Part shown: positions 1 to 7,100 of the stretch, piece after piece
Layout: every line of letters starts with the position of its first letter
How positions within the stretch are numbered: position 1 is the stretch's first letter
Assembly (NCBI GenBank): GCA_947570615.1
Contig: CANOVJ010000023.1
Location: 1-52,212 of the forward strand
Reading direction: 5' to 3'
Length of the DNA: 52,212 nucleotides
Source of the DNA: an uncultured Lachnospiraceae bacterium
Lineage (GTDB): Bacteria > Bacillota > Clostridia > Lachnospirales > Lachnospiraceae
Notes under the pieces: generated by a model
What the model was told of the DNA's origin: nothing
The model's input: only the letters and a program-made list of their open reading frames with translations
Databases searched by the model: none
Made by a program: the position numbers and the translations under genes

Positions 1-36
1 TGATTGGGCTGGTCGAAAGACCCTGGTCCACCGAAC

Positions 37-60
37 GGCGGGGAATTTCCCCGCCATTTT
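37..60 (+). terminator. Rho-independent terminator of a gene left of the window
   Basis: An 8-bp perfect stem (GGCGGGGA, 37-44, with TCCCCGCC, 48-55) closes a 3-nt loop and is followed by ATTTTCGTT. The U-tract is short. A second small hairpin with a GAAA loop lies at 11-22. Together they look like the 3' end of an upstream transcript. Confidence 0.6.
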
Positions 61-95
61 CGTTACTGAAATTTTAGAAGGACAAAGGTTAATCT

Positions 96-401
96 ATGGC
101 TGAAAAGATTTTAAGTGTTTTTATAGATGAATCGGGTGATTTTGGGCCATATGATTTCTTCAAATCACAGACAGGAGGATATGCCCATTGTGATCGGCGA
201 GAAATAAACCGGGGCCGGGGCATCGGGCGGAAGGTGATCCTGGCGCTGGCAGAGCGGGGCAGGGCGCTGGGCTTTCCATGTCTGTATGTAAGAAAAATTT
301 ACGACTACAATATCGCATCCGGAAAATGCTTTGAAAGCGCGGGCTTTCAGGTTTTTGAGAAGGTGGAAGGGGGAGAGAGCTTCCGCCTCTGTTTAACATA
401 A
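96..401 (+). pseudogene. Chimeric remnant: DUF3800 N-terminus joined to GNAT acetyltransferase C-terminus
   Basis: The 101-codon frame joins two unrelated pieces. Residues 1-20 carry FIDESGDFG, the opening motif of DUF3800 proteins (a family often found near mobile elements). From about residue 37 it reads as the second half of a GNAT N-acetyltransferase: RGRGIGRKVI matches the acetyl-CoA-binding motif A and NIASGKCFESAGF matches motif B. The base composition changes at the join, AT-rich before about 185 and GC-rich after. In another frame 182-205 reads MPIVIGEK then a stop, which fits the GNAT strand just before motif A, so the GNAT piece is probably also frameshifted. Neither half could fold into its full family domain (about 200 and 150 residues). 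I infer a deletion or recombination scar. A short expressed fusion protein cannot be excluded. Confidence 0.6.
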
Positions 402-410
402 GGGTGTCTG

Positions 411-430
411 GCGAAGCGTTCTGTCCGTTG
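411..430 (+). repeat. Dispersed 20-bp repeat, copy 1
   Basis: GCGAAGCGTTCTGTCCGTTG here differs by one base from 13232-13251 (GCGAAGCGTGCTGTCCGTTG). Both copies lie just after a gene end, in intergenic DNA. Its origin is unknown. Confidence 0.5.
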
Positions 431-567
431 CCTGATAAGCCGGAGCGCAAAGCGTGACATGGATTGTTTTACACAGTGACAGGAACAGGTTTTTCAGATT
501 CCAATATATTATCTTATAGAGAAGGATCAGGAAAGCCGCCCTGCGGCGGCAGAATGGAGGATAATAT

Positions 568-1113
568 ATGGAAGAAAAACGTCTGACCAATATATGCAAT
601 TTCGCCGGGATCAGGCCGATCATGGTGGATCTTCCCTGGCCTGAAATCCAGGTGAGGGGCTGCAATCAGGCCTGGGCCAATCTGCTCAGCGTGGATTACT
701 GCGGAGCGGTCTCCGAAATGTCGGCGATCACCCAGTACATTAACAACGAAAACCGCCTGTCCTGCGAAAAATGTCCCATAGCCAAAACCCTTCTGGGAAT
801 CGGCATGGCAGAAATGATGCATCTGCAGAAGCTGGGCGAGATGATCTATCTCCTGGGAGGAAAAGTAGATTTCGCCGCAAGGGGATGTAACGGAAGGCCC
901 AGGCTCTGGACGCCGGATTATCTGGATATCCCGGAAAACGCCGTGAAGATGATAACGGCTGACATCGAGGCGGAGAGAGCGGCCATCAATCAGTACGAAA
1001 TGCATATGGATATGATAGGAGACGACTGTGTGTGTGCGGTGCTGGCCAGGATCATCAGGGACGAGGAATATCATATCATGCTGCTTAAGGCATTAAGGAA
1101 CGAGGTATCATAA
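568..1113 (+). CDS. Ferritin-like di-iron domain protein
   Basis: A 181-residue protein of the ferritin/rubrerythrin-like four-helix superfamily. Two ExxH pairs (E82/H85 and E166/H169) with E50 and E134 or E136 are spaced as di-iron (or di-manganese) ligands on four helices. The N-terminus has extra cysteines (C10, C32, C45, C66, C69), and C66-x2-C69 could bind a metal. There is no signal peptide, so it is cytoplasmic. The family includes manganese catalases and rubrerythrin relatives; in an anaerobe a role in peroxide handling or metal storage is likely, but the substrate cannot be read from sequence. GGAGG lies just upstream of the ATG. The stop is 2 nt from the next gene, so the two are co-translated. 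Confidence 0.75.
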   Translation: MEEKRLTNICNFAGIRPIMVDLPWPEIQVRGCNQAWANLLSVDYCGAVSEMSAITQYINNENRLSCEKCPIAKTLLGIGMAEMMHLQKLGEMIYLLGGKVDFAARGCNGRPRLWTPDYLDIPENAVKMITADIEAERAAINQYEMHMDMIGDDCVCAVLARIIRDEEYHIMLLKALRNEVS

Positions 1114-1115
1114 AA

Positions 1116-1790
1116 ATGCATAAGATAAGCGTTATCTCTGACACCCACGGACTGCTGCGTCCACAGGTGATCAGAATGCTCTCAGGCTGTGACGCGATTC
1201 TGCACAGCGGAGACTTTGACAGGGAAGAAGTTCTGGAAAAGCTCAGAGAAATCGCTCCGGTGTACGCAGTTCGCGGGAATAATGACGACTGGATACAGGC
1301 AGGGCCTTCGGCGCTGCCTGAGTCCCTGTCACTGGAGTTATACGGTCTGCGGTTTTTCATGACCCACGACAAAAGAGACATTCCCCGGGATATCTCCGGC
1401 TACGACGTTATTATTTTCGGACATTCCCATAAATATGAAGAAATCCGTTCAGGCGGTCAGCTTATGCTGAATCCCGGAAGCTGCGGACCGAAGCGGTTCA
1501 CACTGCCGGTTACGATGGCGGTTCTGGAGATCGGAGAGAGCGGCGATTTCTGTGTGAAGAGAGTGGATCTGGAAAAAATGCCCTCGCAGGAGGCGGACTC
1601 GGAAAAGGTGCCTTTGGGGATAAGACGGATCGTGGCGCAGGTGATGAAGGATACCGGAAAGGGAATTCCGGTGGACAGTATCGCCAGCCGTCGCCACATC
1701 AGCTATGAGCTGGCGGAACAGATCTGCCGACTGTACCTCACCCATCCGGGCGTGGATGTGGATGGAATCCTGAAAAAAATGGGAATCTGA
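1116..1790 (+). CDS. YfcE/MJ0936-family metallophosphoesterase with C-terminal extension
   Basis: A 224-residue calcineurin-like phosphodiesterase. The two-metal site is visible: SDTHG near residues 8-12, HSGDFD near 31-36, RGNND near 54-58, and FGHSHKYEE with PGSCGPKR further on, the standard YfcE arrangement. E. coli YfcE hydrolyses phosphodiesters in vitro; its natural substrate is unsettled. YfcE proteins are about 155-185 residues. Here residues from about 165 form an extra 60-residue helical tail (GIRRIVAQVMKDTGKGIP... to LTHPGVDVDGILKKMGI) that looks like a small helix-turn-helix-type unit. It starts 2 nt after the ferritin-like gene and is probably in the same operon. Confidence 0.85.
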   Translation: MHKISVISDTHGLLRPQVIRMLSGCDAILHSGDFDREEVLEKLREIAPVYAVRGNNDDWIQAGPSALPESLSLELYGLRFFMTHDKRDIPRDISGYDVIIFGHSHKYEEIRSGGQLMLNPGSCGPKRFTLPVTMAVLEIGESGDFCVKRVDLEKMPSQEADSEKVPLGIRRIVAQVMKDTGKGIPVDSIASRRHISYELAEQICRLYLTHPGVDVDGILKKMGI

Positions 1791-1835
1791 GAAGGAATTT
1801 CAGGTACACAGTAATACGGAGCAGGGGCGATCGTT

Positions 1836-1920
1836 CATGTCCCTGCAGGGGAAAGTCCTGCAAAGGCCATGACCCTGCAGACCATGGGCTTGCAAAGACC
1901 ATGACCCCGGAAGGGACATG
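1836..1920. repeat. Short direct and inverted repeats before the PAP2 gene
   Basis: CATGTCCC (1836-1843) is the inverse of GGGACATG (1913-1920), enclosing a 69-nt segment. Inside are two 17-bp direct repeats, TGCAAAGGCCATGACCC (1859-1875) and TGCAAAGACCATGACCC (1891-1907), with one mismatch. The transcript could fold here. Significance is unknown. Confidence 0.45.
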
Positions 1921-1944
1921 GCCCCGGAAAGGAGCATACATAAA

Positions 1945-2529
1945 ATGTTGGAAGCATTATTGAATCTGGACGGAGGTATCCTTCTGTTTCTTCAGGAGGC
2001 GGTCAGAAATCCGATCCTCAACCCGGTGATGACGGCCATCACCACCCTTGGAAACGCAGGAATCCTCTGGATTGTCCTGACGGCGCTTCTGCTGATCCCC
2101 AGAAAGACCAGAAGGGTAGGACTGATAAGCCTCTGCGCCCTGCTGGCTTCTCTGCTGGTGAATAATATCCTGATCAAAAACCTGGTGGCCCGCGTCAGGC
2201 CCTACAACGCCCTGGACGGACTGGCGATCCTGGTCAGAGAGCCCTCCGAGTTCTCCTTTCCTTCCGGACACGCCGCCAGCTCCTTTGCCTCGGCCTGCGT
2301 ATTTTTTCGAAAGCTCCCGAAAAAGTATGGGATCCCCGCTCTCGTCATGGCCGCGCTGATCTCATTTTCCAGACTGTACGTGGGCGTCCATTACCCAACC
2401 GACGTACTGGCCGGGATTCTGAGCGGAATCGGGTGCAGCTACCTGGGAGAGTGGGCGGTGATCCAGGCGCAGAGGCACAGGAAAAAGACGGCGGATTCCG
2501 GAGATCACAGTGTCGAAGCCGGGGAGTGA
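1945..2529 (+). CDS. PAP2-superfamily membrane phosphatase
   Basis: A 194-residue integral membrane lipid phosphatase with all three PAP2 signature motifs: KNLVARVRP (K-x6-RP), FPSGHAAS (PSGH) and SRLYVGVHYPTD (SR-x5-H-x3-D). These form the vanadium-haloperoxidase-like catalytic site facing outside the membrane. Five or six hydrophobic helices are evident. Likely substrates are undecaprenyl pyrophosphate (BcrC-like, peptidoglycan lipid carrier recycling) or phosphatidylglycerophosphate; sequence alone does not decide. I chose ATG 1945, which has AAAGGAG (1928-1934) 10 nt upstream; an in-frame ATG at 1918 would add nine residues without a ribosome binding site. It follows the phosphoesterase gene by about 150 nt. 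Confidence 0.88.
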   Translation: MLEALLNLDGGILLFLQEAVRNPILNPVMTAITTLGNAGILWIVLTALLLIPRKTRRVGLISLCALLASLLVNNILIKNLVARVRPYNALDGLAILVREPSEFSFPSGHAASSFASACVFFRKLPKKYGIPALVMAALISFSRLYVGVHYPTDVLAGILSGIGCSYLGEWAVIQAQRHRKKTADSGDHSVEAGE

Positions 2530-2597
2530 AAATCAATCGGATTGAAAACCTAAAATCAATCGGGTTCAAAATGTAAAATCAATCGGATTGCGGCAGA
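2529..2597. repeat. Three tandem 23-bp repeats with palindromic core
   Basis: The core AAAATCAATCGG occurs at 2529, 2552 and 2575, an exact 23-bp period, beginning on the last base of the PAP2 stop codon. Copy 1 contains the 13-bp palindrome TCAATC-G-GATTGA; copy 3 keeps CAATC-G-GATTG; copy 2 is degenerate in the right arm. Phased palindromes of this kind resemble protein-binding arrays. The rest of the 2530-2860 gap holds the 2757-2782 palindrome and the sortase promoter; I see no gene at 2598-2756. Confidence 0.65.
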
Positions 2598-2756
2598 CCC
2601 CAAAGGCAGGCCGCCGGGAACGCTCGTTGTGCTCTGTGGTATGGCGAATGCGGCCTGGCGCCGCTCCGACGGCGTTTTTGTGGTTCCGGTTACGGCGTTG
2701 AAAAACTGAGATATAAATATCTGAAAAATCGAAACAGCATTGCCGGGCGCCTGAAA

Positions 2757-2782
2757 GTAAAAATTTGGAACCAAATTTTTAC
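2757..2782. promoter_or_regulatory. Perfect 12-bp inverted repeat upstream of the sortase promoter
   Basis: GTAAAAATTTGG and CCAAATTTTTAC are perfect inverse arms separated by AA. The element ends 19 bp before the predicted -35 (2802). It has no trailing U-tract outside the stem, so it looks more like an operator for a dimeric regulator than a terminator. The regulator is not identified. Confidence 0.6.
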
Positions 2783-2801
2783 CCACATATGGATAAAAGA
2801 C

Positions 2802-2829
2802 TTGAATTTATTTCAAGATATAGTAAAAT
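2802..2829 (+). promoter_or_regulatory. Predicted sigma-A promoter of the sortase/LRR operon
   Basis: TTGAAT (2802-2807) and TAAAAT (2824-2829) are spaced by 16 bp, about 30 nt before the AAAGGAG ribosome binding site at 2845-2851. Confidence 0.55.
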
Positions 2830-2860
2830 AAATCATATATGCGCAAAGGAGAAGTGGTCC

Positions 2861-4120
2861 ATGTCAGCAGACGACCTTACGGTTGCAGGAATACGATTCC
2901 GCTCCCGTGCGGATTATGAGGCCGCATTGCGAGACCAGAAAAAGATCAATGCAATCAGGGCGCGGATTGATCTGAGCAACCCCGGAGAATTGTATAAATT
3001 ATTCAGCGTATTGCAGAGCGGCAGTTATCGCTTTGAGACGCAGTTGGGAAACAGCTTCGATGATGAGATCTATGAGAAAATTGAGGATTTAAAGCGGCAG
3101 GGAATCACTCCGGTCAACGCAGGAAGCGTTCAGGAGGACAAACGAAAAGCCACGGCCGGCTTGGGGAAACGAAAAAGGACAGCCGCGGTCTGGGAATCCC
3201 CTCCCCGTTCCCCGTCTCTGAAAAGCAGAGGCGAGACTGCGGAAAGCCAGAAAAAGAGCAGGGGAAAAAGCAGTAATTTACGCCTGGAGGATTACGATAA
3301 GGAGATGCAGCAGCAGATCCTTGACGAACTCAAACGGGGCGAGAGGCGAAGGAAAATCGTGGTGGCGATTGCTTCTGTGGTGGCGGCTGTCAGCTTTGCT
3401 TATTTTGGTATTTATTACTATTTCAGCGCCAGAACCAGTGCGGAATATATGCAGCTGGCCTCCCTGAAGGGAAGCACGGTACTGGCTAAGAGCCAGCCCA
3501 AAAACGAGTTTTCCTTACATAAACAGACCATCAGGATGCCGGACGTGCTCGAGGAGTACCAGACTCTTTACCAAAAGAATAAAAAGCTAATCGGATGGCT
3601 TAAAATTGACGATACAATAATAGATTACCCTGTTATGCAGACTTCTGATAACGAATATTATCTTGAACACAATTTTAATCAGGAGTATGATAAGAATGGC
3701 AGTCTTTTTTTGGATTATGCGTGTAGCGTCTACCCCCGTTCCACCAACCTGATCATCTACGGTCATCACATGAAATCGGGACAGATGTTCGGGCAGCTCC
3801 AGAGATACGCGAAGGAGTCCTACGGGGAGAAGCATTCCCTGATCCGGTTCGACAGTATCTACGAAAAAGCGACGTATCAGGTAATGTACGTTTTTCGCTC
3901 GCAGGTATATAATGATGACGACTTTGTTTTTAAATACTATCAGTTCATCGACGCAAATTCTGAGGAGGAATTTAACTCCTATATGAGTGAGATGGAGGAG
4001 ATGAGCCTGTACGATACGGGCGTTACCGCCAGCTATGGCGACAGCCTTCTCACTCTTTCCACCTGTGACAATTCACAGACGGACGGGAGATTTGTTGTGG
4101 TGGCGAAACGGATTCAGTAA
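2861..4120 (+). CDS. srtB: Class B sortase with long cytoplasmic N-terminal domain
   Basis: A transpeptidase that joins secreted proteins to the cell wall. The start is ATG 2861, with AAAGGAG 9 nt upstream. The 419-residue protein has a roughly 164-residue charged cytoplasmic region, one membrane segment (about 165-188, IASVVAAVSFAYFGIYYYF) and an extracellular sortase domain (about 225-419). The catalytic set is complete: H302 in IYGHHM, C402 in LTLSTC and R410 in DGRFVVVAKR. The motifs NKKLIGWLKID and DYPVMQTSDNEYYL are typical of class B. Known SrtB proteins are about 225-250 residues, so the N-terminal region is additional; it contains a conserved-looking helical part (residues 1-80) and a basic low-complexity linker (about 90-140). 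The two genes downstream encode proteins with TPxTG sorting signals, which are its likely substrates. Confidence 0.92.
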   Translation: MSADDLTVAGIRFRSRADYEAALRDQKKINAIRARIDLSNPGELYKLFSVLQSGSYRFETQLGNSFDDEIYEKIEDLKRQGITPVNAGSVQEDKRKATAGLGKRKRTAAVWESPPRSPSLKSRGETAESQKKSRGKSSNLRLEDYDKEMQQQILDELKRGERRRKIVVAIASVVAAVSFAYFGIYYYFSARTSAEYMQLASLKGSTVLAKSQPKNEFSLHKQTIRMPDVLEEYQTLYQKNKKLIGWLKIDDTIIDYPVMQTSDNEYYLEHNFNQEYDKNGSLFLDYACSVYPRSTNLIIYGHHMKSGQMFGQLQRYAKESYGEKHSLIRFDSIYEKATYQVMYVFRSQVYNDDDFVFKYYQFIDANSEEEFNSYMSEMEEMSLYDTGVTASYGDSLLTLSTCDNSQTDGRFVVVAKRIQ

Positions 4121-4163
4121 CAGGAATTGGAAGTTACTTTACAGTAAAAGGAGAGTTAGCAAA

Positions 4164-7100
4164 ATGGCTAAGGGTGTCACAAAAAAGAAAAACAGGAAGC
4201 TGAGGAGACAGATCCGTAAGACGATTGGCGCACTGCTGATGGTTTCCGCGATTACGGTGGCGGCTGTCCCGGTGCCGGATATCAGTGCGAATCCCTCTGT
4301 GGGTAATGGCAGTGAAAAGATCAAGGTTGCTGTCACAAGTACGGAAGGGGAAGTGAAGCCTGCGGACGCGACAGACGGATATGCCAGCGTGGTTCCCTAT
4401 GTAAAGGACGCCCCCACGGATAAGGATAAGATCATATATACTTCCGGCGACGGTAAGTTCAAATTTGCGTTTATCCGAAATGTGGGCGCGGTTCTTCTGG
4501 ATTATCAGGACTCCCAGAGCGAGACGACGCTGACGATTCCCAATCAGCTCGAGGCATACCGCAGTTATGCAAATAACTATCAGGATGCCGCCTATTACTG
4601 CCTTGTAAGCTCCAATAATGAGCTGCTGGGGTATAAGCTGCAGAACGAGCCGCTGGTTGATGAAAAGACCGGGCAGCTTAAGTTTATGACCTCCGGAAGA
4701 GAAGAATTTGGGGAGATAAAGGAGATAGAAGTCCTCAGAAATCAGGTAGAGCCCTCGGGGGATAAGTGGATTTTTAAATATACAAAAAAAGAGTATGGGA
4801 AGAATGACGACGGTTCAATAAACACGGCTGTGACAATCGAAACACCCGCCGAATGTGAAGCGGTCCAGATGTTCGGAGAGAGAACCTATCCCTGTTTCTA
4901 TAATACAAGATCGGCGTGGGAGCATTTTTCGGATGAAGATCTGTATTTTATTCCGATAGATAAAACGACCGGAGCAGATCAGTATGGAACCTGGGAGAAG
5001 GCAGGCGCAAATACCGATCACTGGCGGATCCGGGCGGATGTGGCTTATATCGGCGCTGAAAAGGTTGATACTGTCAACAGCGGAAGCGGCTGGGCGCTCG
5101 GAGCGGTTCGAAGTACGATGGGAGACGGCGTTTTCAGGAACGCATTCTGGATCAGAGAGTTAAAGATTGACGCTGTTCTGCGCGGCGTGGCGGATTATGC
5201 ATTTTATGACTGTTCACAGCTTAACCGCATTGAGTTCAAGGCCGGACTGGAATCCCTTGGAAACGGCGCTTTTGCCAACTGTCAGGCATTGACAGAGGTT
5301 GTCATGCCGGACTGCCGGGCCATCGGAAAGGACGCCTTTTATAACTGTACGGCTTTAAGGAGATTTGAACTGCCCGCAGGGACATTGACGCATCTTGGAG
5401 ACTGTGCCTTTGAAGGATGTACCTCTCTGGAAGGGGTGAACTTCCATCGTGCAAGCGGGGAACCGGTTCCCCTGCAGAAGATAGGAAATCATACATTCTG
5501 GGGCTGTACGGCTCTGGCAAGCATGGAGTTCCCCAACGGATACTTTGAGGAGAGTCCGCTGGATATCGACATGTTTTACGGGTGTACTTCCCTGCAATAC
5601 ATAAAGATGCCGGATACGGATACCGGCGCGAATATTGATTTTGACACGCATCATAAAGATGATACTGCCAGCTATACGCGCTGTAAAGATAATACCTGGG
5701 AGAGCTTCAGGAAGACGGTTCCGGAGTCCTTCTATGTGGAGGGACCGGTGCGTTCCGATATCCATACAACGGCGAATAATAACTCGCTGACCTACAAATA
5801 TCCGAACGAGCAGCTCTATGAAAAGGTAGTATACGAGCATGACGCCGTGAAGGATAAAAATAATCTGGACGGCAGGTCGGCCAAGGTTTTCTATCAGGTC
5901 AGAGTAGATGGTAATAATGTAGGAAGGCTGGAACAATTCGGAATACTGAATTATGACGGAACCACCGGAGCGGATAATCTGAGTCATCCGGATATTATTT
6001 CCATTCCTGAAAAGGTTGGTACATTTGGAATCTCCTCTATTGAGGAGGGCAGCTTTAACAATAACTGTGATCTGGTGAAGGTAACGATCCCTGCCTCCGT
6101 GACGTCCATTGGCGCGAACGCCTTTAAGGGCTGTCATGAGCTCGAGACGGTTATTTTCACGGATACCACGCAGATACAGTCCATCGGCGCGGATGCTTTC
6201 AGGACACAGGAAACCCTGTCCGGGGTATGTAAGCATACGTTGTATCCGGGGACATATGGGGCTGATGATAAATCGGATATTCCGTTGTCCAAGCAGGATA
6301 AGTATGCAAAAGGTGATTCTGTCCCCAAGCCCAAATTGTATTTCGTAGGCACAATGCTTGACGAGAATAATAATGATACGGAAACCTTCAAGTATGCGAC
6401 CAATGGATCTACCTCCATCAGCCACAGAAATTCGGATGATATCTGGATTACCTGCCACAGTGGCTGGCCTACTAATATGGAGGTGCAGTATAATTATGAT
6501 CCGGGGACACAGACGGGGGAATCTCAGCTGGTGGGATATCCAAGATTTGCTGATCTGAGTGGAAATACAACGGCATGGGCCACGGATCTTCCGTATATAA
6601 CCAAGTCGGATGACATTACTTATTATGCCAATATGATTCAGAGGGCGATTGACTTTAACAGAGGAGTCGAGGTGTCTCCTGCAATTACTCCCGAGGAACA
6701 GGCCTTCCTGGCGGCTACGCTCAATCCGGTAATCCCTGCCAGTATCGACAGTATTAAGCCTGGTCTGTTTTCAGGATTTGACAGCAATGGGAACAAGATC
6801 GATATGGAGGGCTATTACGAGGATAAAGACGGTAATATTTTTGATCCTAAAGGAAAGCCTGCGGATGCGGGCTATCAGTTCAATCCTATCGTGACAGACA
6901 CGGAAATTAAAACCATAACGATCAACGGCGTAAAGGAGATTGAGCCTTATACCTTTAAGAATTGTACCGGTCTCACAGGGGCGGATATTATCGGCAGTGA
7001 GCAGTTGGGCGATTATGCTTTCGAGGACTGTACGCAACTTGCAGGTGCGACGGTTGGCGGAAACCTTCAGGATACCGGAAAGCGTCCCTTCAAGGGCTGT

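Noticed and set aside
11-55. Possible 3' end of a tRNA or tmRNA
   Set aside because: The GGTC-GAAA-GACC hairpin lacks the TTCGA-type T-loop and no acceptor partner is visible; it is only a hairpin before a terminator.
5355-6458. A 367-codon minus-strand frame opposite the first LRR protein
   Set aside because: Antisense to repetitive LRR coding sequence; periodic residues reflect the sense-strand repeats.
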